From Hypericibacter adhaerens (GTDB lineage: Bacteria; Pseudomonadota; Alphaproteobacteria; Dongiales; Dongiaceae), in assembly GCF_008728835.1 (NCBI RefSeq), contig NZ_CP042582.1:2445001-2509000 (forward strand): a stretch of 64,000 nt of DNA. Reading direction: 5' to 3'. Both the position numbers and the translations under genes were made by a program. Below the pieces are notes generated by a model, which made no database searches, had not been told where the DNA came from, and saw only the letters and a program-made list of their open reading frames with translations. This document shows, in pieces, positions 44,869 to 54,820 of the stretch (its first letter is position 1; each line of letters opens with the position of its first letter).

Positions 44869-45492
44869 GTGTCGGGGCCTTCGCCGAGAAGGAGTGTCCT
44901 GATCCCCATATTTGGGTTGTGCTATCTCGCCGCCGCTGCGGCGGTGGTCGCGGTCGTCTGGCTATTGGGTGAGGAGCACAGGGACCAGGCCCATCCCGCC
45001 GCTGAAGCTATCTGTCGGCAGATCCATCTTTCATATTGCGAGATGCTGAAGGCGAAGCCCTTGGGCCTGGGGCGATGGGAACACTATTTCGCTCAGATGT
45101 TCTATGTCGTCAACACATCCGTGCTGAGCTGGGCGATGCTGTTACTGGTCCTGCCGTTCCATCTCATTCTTGGAATTAAAAATTTCCGTGTGGATGTGGA
45201 TGAGGTAAAGCGCGGTGTCGCGACCGGCGGAACTGGTGTGGCTCAATCCTTGGCAAAGTCGCCGAACTCCGTGCGATTCGAGTTGTTCTTCACGGTGTCA
45301 GTCGCGTTCTTTTTAACTCTGGAGATTGATGGGCTGTTTACGGGGTTTGTATTCGGAAGTACGAGGCGGGCGATGACACCTACGATTATGCTTCCCGCCT
45401 CAATTCTTCTGATCAATATGATGCTGCAAATGACCTTCTATTTTATTATGCCGTCGCTCGCACGGGATCTGATCGCGAATAAGCGCCGCTGA
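44869..45492 (+). CDS. Four-helix membrane protein of unknown function
   Basis: A 207-aa protein from GTG at 44869 with AAGGAG 6 nt upstream. Four membrane segments are visible (about 11-33, 79-102, 145-167, 172-195). Between the first two lies a soluble loop with two cysteines (AICRQIHLSYCEM), and between the second and third a charged loop (VDVDEVKRGVATGG). I recognise no family. Base use is plainly less G+C-rich than in tatD or the MBL gene, with many A/T third positions, and it splits a gene pair that is usually adjacent. Recent acquisition is likely; no transposase or repeat remains. Confidence 0.8.
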   Translation: MSGPSPRRSVLIPIFGLCYLAAAAAVVAVVWLLGEEHRDQAHPAAEAICRQIHLSYCEMLKAKPLGLGRWEHYFAQMFYVVNTSVLSWAMLLLVLPFHLILGIKNFRVDVDEVKRGVATGGTGVAQSLAKSPNSVRFELFFTVSVAFFLTLEIDGLFTGFVFGSTRRAMTPTIMLPASILLINMMLQMTFYFIMPSLARDLIANKRR

Positions 45493-45631
45493 CTGATCGA
45501 CCACCACCGCGCGCTGTTCACTGAATAACCTTTCTGCCCAATCTTTTGCTGCAATGGGTCTGGTATCTGATCCTGTATAAGGCCACCTATCTGGTTTCAT
45601 CCCGATTGGGACAGCGATAGCGGAAATCTTC

Positions 45632-46417
45632 ATGCGTGTGACAGTTCTCGGATGCGGCGGCTCGGGCGGCGTGCCGCTGGTGGGCAATCATTGGGGCAGC
45701 TGCAACCCGGCGAACCCGCGCAACCGGCGCCGGCGCGTGTCGGTGCTGGTCGAGACCCATGGCAAGACGATCCTGATCGACGCCTCGCCCGACTGCCGCG
45801 CGCAGCTGCTCGACGCCAATGTGAAGGGGCTCGACGCGGTGCTCTTCACCCATGACCATGCCGACCATGTGCATGGGCTCGACGATCTGCGTTTCGTGCG
45901 CCGCGATCCGGCCGCACCGCCGCTGCCGGTCTATGCGACGCCCGAGACCCTGGCGACGCTGGCCCAGCGCTTCGACTATGTCTTCAAGCAGAACGAGAAG
46001 GGCTCGGGGAAGCTCTACAAACCCTTCCTCGATCCGCATCCGGTCGAGCTCGGAAAGCCCTTCCTCGCCGACGGCGTCCCGGTCCTGCCTTATCTCCAGG
46101 ACCATGGCCATGGCACGATCTCGACCGGCTACCGCATCGGCAACTTCGCCTATTCGACCGACGTGATCGAGCTGCCGGAAGCCTCGCTGGCGCTGCTGAA
46201 AGGTCTCGATCTCCTCATCGTCGATTGCCTGCGCTTCGAGCCGCATATCACCCACGCCAACTTCGACAAGGCGATGGGCTGGATCGGCGTGCTCAAGCCG
46301 CGCCATGCGGTGCTGACCCATCTCAATCACCAGATCGACTATGACGCGCTCAAAGCGCGCTGCCCGGCGGGCGTGGAGCCGGGCTATGACGGGCTGGTCG
46401 TCGAGGTGCAGGAGTGA
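45632..46417 (+). CDS. PhnP-like metallo-beta-lactamase-fold phosphodiesterase/hydrolase
   Basis: A 261-aa MBL-fold enzyme. The HxHxDH motif is in FTHDHADHVHGLDDL; further ligands are H173 or nearby (DHGHGTIST), D186 region (YSTDVIEL) and the late His in LTHLNHQIDY. The N-terminal VTVLGCGGSGGVP and SCNPANPRNRR segment matches the PhnP/phosphoribosyl cyclic phosphodiesterase-like subgroup. Substrate in this chromosomal context is unknown. It follows metG-tatD, its usual partners, after the inserted membrane-protein gene. Confidence 0.9.
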   Translation: MRVTVLGCGGSGGVPLVGNHWGSCNPANPRNRRRRVSVLVETHGKTILIDASPDCRAQLLDANVKGLDAVLFTHDHADHVHGLDDLRFVRRDPAAPPLPVYATPETLATLAQRFDYVFKQNEKGSGKLYKPFLDPHPVELGKPFLADGVPVLPYLQDHGHGTISTGYRIGNFAYSTDVIELPEASLALLKGLDLLIVDCLRFEPHITHANFDKAMGWIGVLKPRHAVLTHLNHQIDYDALKARCPAGVEPGYDGLVVEVQE

Positions 46418-46515
46418 TCGCAAGCCGAGCGTTGGCTGCGAACCACGATGCCCATTAAGATTTGCATGAAGGCGGATTTCCGCACCTTTTGACGAGCTGG
46501 GGAGACCTTCGCTCG

Positions 46516-47025
46516 ATGCCAATGCCTCGGTCCATCTTCTCGAACGACGTCGAGAAGCGCAAAAGCCCTGTTCACGGATTTGGGCTCTTCGCCCGTCGGC
46601 CCTTACCCCAGGGAACGATCGTGGTCGTAAAGGGCGGCCATATCTTCGACAAGGAAACGAGGGACCGCAATTTTCAGATCCTGGGGCCGGCTGAAATCCA
46701 GATCGCGGACGACTTGTTCCTGGGGCCGTCGAGCGTCGAGGAACGAGAGGCAAGCATGATGTACCTCAATCACTCCTGCGATCCCAATGTCGGTGTGCGC
46801 GGTCAGATCCTCTTCGTGACCATGCGCGATGTCCGGCAGTCCGAAGAGCTGACCGTGGACTACGCAATGATGGACAACGAAGACTATGAGATGACCTGCC
46901 ATTGCGGTGCCAAGGCATGTCGCGGCGTCGTCACCGGCTTCGATTGGCGAATGCCCGAGCTGCAGCGACGGTACAAGGGGTTCTTTTCGTCCTATCTCGA
47001 GGACAAGATCCAACGGCGCGGGTGA
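46516..47025 (+). CDS. SET-domain protein (putative protein lysine methyltransferase)
   Basis: A 169-aa protein consisting almost wholly of a SET domain. Motifs: SPVHGFGLFARRPLPQGT for the N-SET/GxG region, YLNHSCDPNVGV (the NHSCxPN cofactor site), EELTVDYAMM with the active-site Tyr, and a post-SET-like zinc cluster CHCGAKACRG. The family methylates lysines of proteins with SAM; bacterial targets are mostly unknown. I chose ATG at 46516; in-frame Met at 46462 adds residues unlike SET proteins. It stands alone after the MBL gene with its own upstream gap. Confidence 0.9.
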   Translation: MPMPRSIFSNDVEKRKSPVHGFGLFARRPLPQGTIVVVKGGHIFDKETRDRNFQILGPAEIQIADDLFLGPSSVEEREASMMYLNHSCDPNVGVRGQILFVTMRDVRQSEELTVDYAMMDNEDYEMTCHCGAKACRGVVTGFDWRMPELQRRYKGFFSSYLEDKIQRRG

Positions 47026-47135
47026 TCGCGCCGAGCGAACGGGAGCGGCGAGTGAGGAAGGGCTGGGGGCCGACCCGGCAGATCGGCACTAAGTGAGTCA
47101 TTTGGGCCACAGTCACGGTGCCTTCGCTGTGATCT

Positions 47136-47205
47136 GACTCGCGGAGTCGATTTCCCGAGTCGATTTCATTTGACCGGCTCGACTCGGCTGTGATTCCGTC
47201 GAGTC
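47136..47205. promoter_or_regulatory. GANTC cluster upstream of the divIC-like gene
   Basis: Six GANTC sites start at 47136, 47144, 47157, 47181, 47192 and 47201 within 70 bp, against an expectation of roughly 0.2. GAGTCGATTTC is repeated at 47144 and 47157, and GACTC-GCG-GAGTC forms a small inverted repeat. The last site ends 1 bp before the start codon of the cell-division gene. A TTGACC -35-like hexamer lies at 47170-47175. Control by CcrM methylation is inferred. Confidence 0.55.
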
Positions 47206-47206
47206 C

Positions 47207-47572
47207 ATGGCCATTCGAATCGACCTCCGCCGCTACCTGCGCCAGATCGCGGTTCCGCTGATCGGGGCCTCGTTGCTGGGCTATTTCGGCTATCACGCGA
47301 TCCAGGGCGATCGCGGCCTGATGGCCTGGCTCACCTTGAAGCAGCAGCTGCGCCAAGCCGATGCCCAGCTCGCCTCGCTGCAGGCGGAGCAGGTGGCGCT
47401 CGCCAACCGCGTCCAGCGCATGAGCCCCTCGACGCTCGACGCCGACCTGCTCGACGAGCAGATGCGGCTGATGCTGAACTACGCGCGCGACGACGAGGTG
47501 ATCATCATGCTGCCGACCCCGGCGGCACCGGGCGCAGGTGCCCCCGCGCCCTCGAACAGCGATGTTAACTGA
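47207..47572 (+). CDS. FtsB/DivIC-family cell-division protein
   Basis: A 121-aa septum-formation-initiator family protein. A short cytoplasmic start is followed by a membrane segment (about 14-32) and a coiled coil (about 40-75; KQQLRQADAQLASLQAEQ). After it come VQRMSPSTLDADLLDEQMR, with the conserved LD.D.L(D/E)E pattern of FtsB/DivIC, and a Pro/Ala-rich tail. FtsB joins FtsL and FtsQ at the division site. Its position directly before pdhA is common in Alphaproteobacteria. The promoter region is a GANTC cluster. Confidence 0.9.
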   Translation: MAIRIDLRRYLRQIAVPLIGASLLGYFGYHAIQGDRGLMAWLTLKQQLRQADAQLASLQAEQVALANRVQRMSPSTLDADLLDEQMRLMLNYARDDEVIIMLPTPAAPGAGAPAPSNSDVN

Positions 47573-47622
47573 AATCGAGTTAATTGTCGCTTTCTTGTGA
47601 TTTGTCAGAAATTTACCCCGCC

Positions 47623-47650
47623 TTGCTATTCTCCCTTTCCGGCGTAAATT
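47623..47650 (+). promoter_or_regulatory. Putative promoter of the pdh operon
   Basis: TTGCTA (47623-47628), a 16-bp spacer and TAAATT (47645-47650) resemble a sigma-70-type promoter in the 156-bp gap before pdhA. The gap is A+T-rich relative to the genes. The match is modest (4 of 6 in each hexamer). Confidence 0.35.
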
Positions 47651-47728
47651 AACCGGATAAGGGCCGGTCCAGGCTGCTGCGACCGCCCATCCCGGGCCGT
47701 TCAGGCCCGTCGGCTGAAGGGAGACATC

Positions 47729-48733
47729 ATGGCCGCCACCACCGCGCGCAAGGCCGGCAAGGCCGACAGCGACGAGTCGGAAACCCTGATCACCCACTAC
47801 CGCGACATGCTGCTGATCCGACGCTTCGAGGAGAAGGCGGGCCAGCTCTACGGCATGGGGCTCATCGGCGGCTTCTGCCATCTCTATATCGGCCAGGAGG
47901 CGGTGGTGGTGGGCTGCATGGCGGTGCGCAAGCCCAGCGACAGCGTCGTCACCTCCTATCGCGATCACGGCCATATGCTCGCGACCGGCATGGATGCGAA
48001 AGGCGTCATGGCCGAGCTCACCGGCCGGCGCGGCGGCTATTCCAAGGGCAAGGGCGGCTCGATGCATATGTTCAGCCGCGAGAAGAATTTCTTCGGCGGC
48101 CACGGCATCGTCGGCGCCCAGGTGCCGATCGGCACCGGCCTCGCCTTCGCCCATCGCTACAAGGAGGATGGCGGCGTCTGCGTGGCCTTCCTCGGCGATG
48201 GCGCCATCAACCAGGGCCAGGTCTACGAATCCTTCAACATGGCCGCGCTCTGGAAGCTGCCCGTCGTCTATGTGATCGAGAACAACAAATACGGCATGGG
48301 CACCTCGGTCGAGCGCGCGGCCGCGGGCAAGGATCTCAACATGCGCGGCCAGGCTTATGGCATCCCCGGCCAGAAGGTCGACGGCATGGATGTGATGGCG
48401 GTGCGCGCGGCGGCCGACAAGGCGATCGCCTATGCGCGCGGCGGCAAGGGCCCCTACATCCTCGAGGCGCTGACCTACCGCTATCGCGGCCATTCCATGT
48501 CCGACCCTGCGAAATACCGCAGCAAGGAAGAGGTCGCGAAGATGCGCCAGGAGCATGATCCGATCGACCATCTGCGCGCCAAGCTGCTCGAGGGCGGCCA
48601 TGCCGACGAGAACGCGCTCAAGACCATCGATCGCGAGGTGAAGGACATCGTCGCCGAAGCGGCCGAGTTCGCCCAGGCGAGCCCGGAACCCGATCCGTCC
48701 GAGCTTTGGACCGACGTGCTGGTCGAAGCCTGA
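47729..48733 (+). CDS. pdhA: Pyruvate dehydrogenase E1 alpha subunit
   Basis: A 334-aa subunit. Thiamine-diphosphate motif [18 protein letters not shown] through [14 protein letters not shown] and [17 protein letters not shown] before it; regulatory-loop type [20 protein letters not shown] after it. With PdhB it decarboxylates pyruvate and transfers the acetyl group to lipoyl domains. GAAGGGAGA lies upstream of the ATG. It is followed by pdhB after 19 bp. Confidence 0.97.
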   Translation: MAATTARKAGKADSDESETLITHYRDMLLIRRFEEKAGQLYGMGLIGGFCHLYIGQEAVVVGCMAVRKPSDSVVTSYRDHGHMLATGMDAKGVMAELTGRRGGYSKGKGGSMHMFSREKNFFGGHGIVGAQVPIGTGLAFAHRYKEDGGVCVAFLGDGAINQGQVYESFNMAALWKLPVVYVIENNKYGMGTSVERAAAGKDLNMRGQAYGIPGQKVDGMDVMAVRAAADKAIAYARGGKGPYILEALTYRYRGHSMSDPAKYRSKEEVAKMRQEHDPIDHLRAKLLEGGHADENALKTIDREVKDIVAEAAEFAQASPEPDPSELWTDVLVEA

Positions 48734-48752
48734 AGCGGGAAGGGAAGCGGAC

Positions 48753-50138
<1,386 letters not shown>

Positions 50139-50156
50139 GCAAGGGAGGACAGCGCC

Positions 50157-51491
50157 ATGCCGACGCCGATCCTGATGCCCGCGCTCTCGCCCACCATGAC
50201 CGAGGGCAAGCTCGCGAAATGGATCAAGAAGGAAGGTGACGCGGTCAAGTCCGGCGATGTGCTGGCCGAGATCGAGACCGACAAGGCGACGATGGAGGTG
50301 GAGGCGGTGGACGAAGGCACGCTCGGCCGCATCGTCGTGCCCGCCGGCGCCGAGAACGTCGCCGTCAACGCGCCGATCGCCTATCTGCTGAACGAGGGCG
50401 AGAGCGCCTCGGCGCTCGACGCCATCGGCAAGGCGGCCCCGGCCGTCGCGCCGAAGCCGGCTCCGGCGGCGCCTGCTGCTGCGGCACCGGCGCCCGCCGC
50501 AGCGGCCCCGGCGGCTGCACCTCAGACGGCGCCAGCGGCTCCAGCGCCGGCTGCGGCAGCGCCCGCGAAGGATGGCCAGCGCCTCTTCGCCAGCCCGCTC
50601 GCGCGGCGTCTCGCCGCCGAGGCCAATCTCGACCTGGCGCGGATCCCAGGCTCGGGTCCCCATGGCCGCATCGTGAAATCGGATATCGAGAGCGCGAAGG
50701 CATCCGGCGTCGCCGCGGCTCCGGCCGCTGCACCTGCTGCTGCCGCGCCCGCACCGCGCCCGGCCGCCGCCGCACCGGCGGCCCCGCCCACGCCGCTGCC
50801 GACCGAGGGCTTCACCGAGCTGCCGCTCAGCACGATGCGCAAGGTGATCGCGCGCCGGCTGATGGAATCGAAGCAGACCATCCCGCATTTCTACCTGACG
50901 GTCGAAGCCGAGATCGACGCGCTGCTGGCCTTGCGCACCCAGCTCAACGCCAAGGCGCCCGAAGGCGTGAAGCTCTCGGTTAACGATCTCGTCATCAAGG
51001 CCTGCGGCATGGCGCTGGCGCGGGTGCCGCGCGCCAACGCGATCTGGGGCGGCGACAAGATCCTGCTGAACAAAACCTGCGACGTGTCGGTGGCGGTGGC
51101 GCTCGATGACGGGCTCATCACGCCGGTCATCCGTTCCGCCGACAAGAAAGGCCTCGCCGCCATCTCGACCGAGATGAAGGCGCTGGCTGACCGGGCCAAG
51201 GCCGGGAAGCTGCTGCCCGAGGAATATAGCGGCGGCGCCTTCTCGCTCTCCAATCTCGGCATGTTCGGCATCAAGGAGTTCGCGGCCGTCATCAACCCGC
51301 CGCAGGGCTCGATCCTCGCCGTCGGCAAGGGCGAGCAGCGCGCGGTGGTGAAGGGCGGGGCACTCGCCGTCGCCACCATGATGAGCTGCACCATCTCCTG
51401 CGACCACCGCGTCATCGACGGCGCCATCGGCGCCCAGTTCCTGGACCAGATCAAGAAGCTGCTCGAAGACCCGATCACGATGATGCTCTAG
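50157..51491 (+). CDS. pdhC: Dihydrolipoamide acetyltransferase (PDH E2)
   Basis: A 444-aa E2 core. Lipoyl domain about 1-80 with Lys in [12 protein letters not shown]; Ala/Pro-rich linker; peripheral-subunit-binding domain (about 143-180; [31 protein letters not shown]); second linker; catalytic domain (about 220-444) with active-site [15 protein letters not shown]. It moves acetyl groups to CoA and forms the complex core. A single lipoyl domain here is complemented by the one on PdhB. Confidence 0.97.
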   Translation: MPTPILMPALSPTMTEGKLAKWIKKEGDAVKSGDVLAEIETDKATMEVEAVDEGTLGRIVVPAGAENVAVNAPIAYLLNEGESASALDAIGKAAPAVAPKPAPAAPAAAAPAPAAAAPAAAPQTAPAAPAPAAAAPAKDGQRLFASPLARRLAAEANLDLARIPGSGPHGRIVKSDIESAKASGVAAAPAAAPAAAAPAPRPAAAAPAAPPTPLPTEGFTELPLSTMRKVIARRLMESKQTIPHFYLTVEAEIDALLALRTQLNAKAPEGVKLSVNDLVIKACGMALARVPRANAIWGGDKILLNKTCDVSVAVALDDGLITPVIRSADKKGLAAISTEMKALADRAKAGKLLPEEYSGGAFSLSNLGMFGIKEFAAVINPPQGSILAVGKGEQRAVVKGGALAVATMMSCTISCDHRVIDGAIGAQFLDQIKKLLEDPITMML

Positions 51492-51502
51492 GGGAGGGCA
51501 CC

Positions 51503-52144
51503 ATGACCGGCCGTTACAAGCTCTATGGTGGCAAGCGTTGCGGCTCGGTGCCGATCGAGGCGGCGCTGGCGGAGATCGGGGCGCCGGCCGAGATCCTCGA
51601 GCTCGATTTCGCCGCCGGCGAGCAGTGGGGCGAGGCCTATCGCAAGGTCAACCCGCTGGGCCGGATCCCGGCGATGGCCTTGCCGGACGGCACGATCGTC
51701 ACGGAATCGGCGGCCATGCTGCTGCTGGTCTGCGAGCGCCACCCGGAGGCGGGGTTGCTGCCGCCGGTCGAATCCGGCGATCGCGGCCGGCTCTATCGCT
51801 GGCTGATGTTCGCCTCGAACAATCTTTACGAGGCGATCGGGCGCGTCGACTACCCGGAACGCTATGTCGAGGACAAGGCGGCCGCACCCGGCGCCGAGCG
51901 GCGTGCGATCGAGGATCTCAAACGTTTCTGGACCATGATCGAAGAGGGGCTCACGCCGGGGCCGTTCGCGCTCGGCGAGCGCTTCTCGGCGCTCGACCTT
52001 TATCTCAGCGTGCTCGCGCGCTGGAGCGTGCGCGACTGGGTCATCGAGCAGTGTCCGCGCATCGCCGGGATGGTGCGCCATACGGTGGCGCGGCCCAAGG
52101 TGGCGCCGATCTGGCAGCATCATTTCGGCGGCGAGCCGCTCTAG
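51503..52144 (+). CDS. Glutathione S-transferase-like protein
   Basis: A 213-aa GST-fold protein. Thioredoxin-like N-domain with YKLYGGKRCGSVPIEAAL, cis-Pro in GRIPAMALPDG and the glutathione-binding TESAAML, then a helical C-domain with ALGERFSALDLYLSVLARW (N-cap box). The catalytic residue at the start (RCGS) could be Cys or Ser, so thiol-transferase-like chemistry is possible. It lies between pdhC and lpd with short gaps, an unusual place in the operon, and may protect or repair lipoyl thiols (inference). Confidence 0.88.
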   Translation: MTGRYKLYGGKRCGSVPIEAALAEIGAPAEILELDFAAGEQWGEAYRKVNPLGRIPAMALPDGTIVTESAAMLLLVCERHPEAGLLPPVESGDRGRLYRWLMFASNNLYEAIGRVDYPERYVEDKAAAPGAERRAIEDLKRFWTMIEEGLTPGPFALGERFSALDLYLSVLARWSVRDWVIEQCPRIAGMVRHTVARPKVAPIWQHHFGGEPL

Positions 52145-52175
52145 CCCTCGCCGGCGGCGATCAGGAGAATTTTGA

Positions 52176-53573
52176 ATGGCCGAGAATTTCGACATCGTGA
52201 TCATCGGCAGCGGGCCGGGCGGCTATGTGGCGGCCATCCGTGCGGCCCAACTCGGCAAGAAGACCGCGATCGTCGAGCGCGAGAATCTCGGCGGCATCTG
52301 CCTCAACTGGGGCTGCATCCCGACCAAGGCGCTGCTGCGCTCGGCCGAGGTCTATCACAACATGAAGAACGCGGCCGCCTACGGGCTCAAGGCCGACAAT
52401 GTGGGCTATGACGCGGCCAAGGTCGTGGAGCGCAGCCGCAAGGTGGCGGCGCAGCTCTCGAACGGCGTCAAGTTCCTCATGAAGAAGCACAAGATCACGG
52501 TCTATGACGGCGTGGCGAAGCTCGCCGGCAAGGGCAAGGTGGCCGTGACGAAGGACGGCAAGCCCGTGGCCGAGCTCGCCGCGCCCGCGATCATCCTCGC
52601 GACCGGCGCCCGCGCCCGCGCGCTGCCGGGCCTCGTGCCCGACGGCAAGCTGGTCTGGACCTATCGCGAGGCGATGGTGCCGCCCGCCTTGCCGAAATCG
52701 CTGCTGGTCATCGGCAGCGGCGCCATCGGCATCGAGTTCGCGAGCTTCTACCGCCAGTTCGGCGCCGAGGTGACGGTGGTCGAGGTGATGGACCGCGTGC
52801 TGCCCGTCGAGGATGCCGAGATCTCGGCCTTCGCCAAGAAGGCCTTCGAAAAGCAGGGCATGAAGATCCTCACCTCCGCCACGGTGAAGGCCTTGAAGAA
52901 AGGCACCGACAGCGTGACGGCCACGATCGAAGCAGGCGGCAAATCCTCCGATGTCACGGTCGAGCGCGTGATCCTCGCGGTCGGCATCGTCGGCAATGTC
53001 GAGAATCTCGGCCTCGAGGGCACGAAGGTGAAGGTCGAGAAGACCCATGTCGTGACCGACGAGTGGGGCGCCACGGGCGAGCCCGGGCTCTATGCCATCG
53101 GCGATCTCACAGGCCCGCCCTGGCTCGCGCACAAGGCGATGCATGAGGGCGTGATCTGCGTCGAGAAGATCGCGGGCGTCAAAGGCGTCCATCCGATGAA
53201 CAAGGAGAACATCCCCGGCTGCACCTACTGCCTGCCGCAGGTGGCGAGCGTGGGGCTGACCGAGGCCGCGGCCAAGGCCAAGGGCCACGAGGTCAAGGTC
53301 GGGCGCTTCCCCTTCATCGGCAACGGCAAGGCGATCGCCCTGGGCGAGCCAGAGGGGCTGGTGAAAACAGTGTTCGACGCCAAGACCGGCGAGCTCCTCG
53401 GCGCGCACATGATCGGCGCCGAGGTGACCGAGCTGATCCAGGGCTACACCATCGCCCGCACGCTCGAGACCACCGAGGCCGAGCTGATGGCGACCGTCTT
53501 CCCGCACCCGACGCTCTCCGAGATGATGCATGAGAGCGTGCTCGACGCCTATGGACGGGCGCTCCACATCTGA
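52176..53573 (+). CDS. lpd: Dihydrolipoyl dehydrogenase (E3)
   Basis: A 465-aa FAD enzyme. FAD-binding GSGPGGYVAAIRAAQLG; redox disulfide C42-C47 (GGICLNWGCIPTKA); NAD-binding GSGAIGIEFASFY; second FAD motif YAIGDLTGPP; C-terminal His-Glu pair in HPTLSEMMHES. It reoxidises dihydrolipoyl groups of the PDH complex. AGGAGAATTTTGA precedes the ATG. Its last 23 bases overlap the start of the next gene. Confidence 0.97.
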   Translation: MAENFDIVIIGSGPGGYVAAIRAAQLGKKTAIVERENLGGICLNWGCIPTKALLRSAEVYHNMKNAAAYGLKADNVGYDAAKVVERSRKVAAQLSNGVKFLMKKHKITVYDGVAKLAGKGKVAVTKDGKPVAELAAPAIILATGARARALPGLVPDGKLVWTYREAMVPPALPKSLLVIGSGAIGIEFASFYRQFGAEVTVVEVMDRVLPVEDAEISAFAKKAFEKQGMKILTSATVKALKKGTDSVTATIEAGGKSSDVTVERVILAVGIVGNVENLGLEGTKVKVEKTHVVTDEWGATGEPGLYAIGDLTGPPWLAHKAMHEGVICVEKIAGVKGVHPMNKENIPGCTYCLPQVASVGLTEAAAKAKGHEVKVGRFPFIGNGKAIALGEPEGLVKTVFDAKTGELLGAHMIGAEVTELIQGYTIARTLETTEAELMATVFPHPTLSEMMHESVLDAYGRALHI

Positions 53574-54201
53574 GGGCTCGGGGATCGGCGACAGCGGCGG
53601 GGCCTCGGCAGCGCTGCTCGATCGGGCGTTGTTCCAGCCTTATCTGGAACCTGGAGAGAAGATTCTGTGGATCGGGCGACCTCGCCTCCACTGGAGCGAG
53701 ATCGGCTATCGGCTTTTCGTGCTTCTCGCAATATTGGCGTTCGTTGGTTTGATCGCGTGGATCAAGGCAACATCAGGACCGACTTCCGGGGCCACCCCGG
53801 AGGATGCAGACCAAGCCAAAGTCTATATCGGTTATGCCCTGATCGGGCCCCTTGTGTTGCTAGCCGCGATGATGTGGCGCATCGGGCGGGAAATAATCGC
53901 GCCAACGAAACTCACCTATCTCCTGTCAGACTGCCGAGCCATGGCGCTCGACCGCCGCAATGGCAAGCTGCTGAAGTCAGTTTCGCTCCGCAACGTGGAC
54001 CAGCTCGATCAGATTCTGCGATCGGACGGAAGCGGCAGAATTATTTTCGACTACGATCTGATCTATTCGAAGAACAGCAATACGCCGGAGGCGGTTCCAA
54101 AACTGGAGTTCGTCGACATCGAAGCGGCCGCGACGGTTAAGGCGCTCGCCGAGAAGGCGGCCCTGAAGCTATTGGCCGAGGCGGAAGAGGCCGACGCATG
54201 A
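53551..54201 (+). CDS. Membrane protein with PH-like domain, paralogue 1
   Basis: A 216-aa protein. The N-terminal part carries ALFQPYLEPGEKILWIGRPR, then two membrane segments (about 51-72 and 92-112), then a PH-like (bPH) domain starting TKLTYLLSDCRAMALDRRNGKLLKSV with SGRIIFDYDL. The layout resembles bacterial proteins of the bPH_2/DUF304 kind. The next gene has the same layout and the motif [17 protein letters not shown], so they are tandem paralogues. ATG at 53551 lies inside lpd. Base composition is less G+C-biased than that of lpd and lipA, which flank the pair. Confidence 0.75.
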   Translation: MDGRSTSEGSGIGDSGGASAALLDRALFQPYLEPGEKILWIGRPRLHWSEIGYRLFVLLAILAFVGLIAWIKATSGPTSGATPEDADQAKVYIGYALIGPLVLLAAMMWRIGREIIAPTKLTYLLSDCRAMALDRRNGKLLKSVSLRNVDQLDQILRSDGSGRIIFDYDLIYSKNSNTPEAVPKLEFVDIEAAATVKALAEKAALKLLAEAEEADA

Positions 54202-54815
54202 AGGAGGGCGCTAAGTCATCGATCGCGGAGCAGTCATTTTTCCAGCCATTCCTCCTGCCGGGCGAAAAGGTGATCTGGGTCGGTCGGCCGGTTCGGCCGC
54301 GCTGGGTTGGCGCGGATATCTGGCACTGGTTAATCTCGACTTTCGCACTCCTATGGCTTCTCCCTTGCGGGTTTGCCTCCATTCTGATTTGGCAAAGGGT
54401 GACGCGACGGGGATGGGAGGCGGCGCTCAGCCACCAAGGTCCCTTTGTCGCATTGGGCGTCTTCACAGTACTTTTCGTCGGAATCACCGTCTGGTTGATC
54501 CGCAGGAGGGTTGGGCGCCTGCGGCGGACCGCCTATGTCCTTACAGATCGGCGGGCGCTCAAACTCGACAATAGAGAAAAACTGCCGGCCAGCACTTCTC
54601 TCGACATCGTTGATCGCTTCGACACGCATATCCTTGCCGATGGCAGCGGCGACCTTGTTTTCGGTTATGCCAACGAATATGTGTTCAACGATGTAGGCGG
54701 GCTCGAATGGATCAAAAAGCCCGGTCTCACATTTGAAGATATCAACGACGTCCCCAGGGTCTTAAGCCTTGCGCAAGAGGCGCTGGCGAAACTGGGCTTC
54801 AAACCGGTATCCTGA
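54198..54815 (+). CDS. Membrane protein with PH-like domain, paralogue 2
   Basis: A 205-aa paralogue of the preceding protein: [20 protein letters not shown], two membrane segments (about 42-64 and 84-104), and a PH-like domain ([20 protein letters not shown], then [13 protein letters not shown]) with a C-terminal helix. ATGA overlap couples it to the first paralogue. The two share motif order but differ enough to be an old duplication or a heteromeric pair. lipA begins 5 bp after its stop, so transcription probably continues through. Function unknown. Confidence 0.8.
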   Translation: MKEGAKSSIAEQSFFQPFLLPGEKVIWVGRPVRPRWVGADIWHWLISTFALLWLLPCGFASILIWQRVTRRGWEAALSHQGPFVALGVFTVLFVGITVWLIRRRVGRLRRTAYVLTDRRALKLDNREKLPASTSLDIVDRFDTHILADGSGDLVFGYANEYVFNDVGGLEWIKKPGLTFEDINDVPRVLSLAQEALAKLGFKPVS

Positions 54816-54820
54816 TCCCC

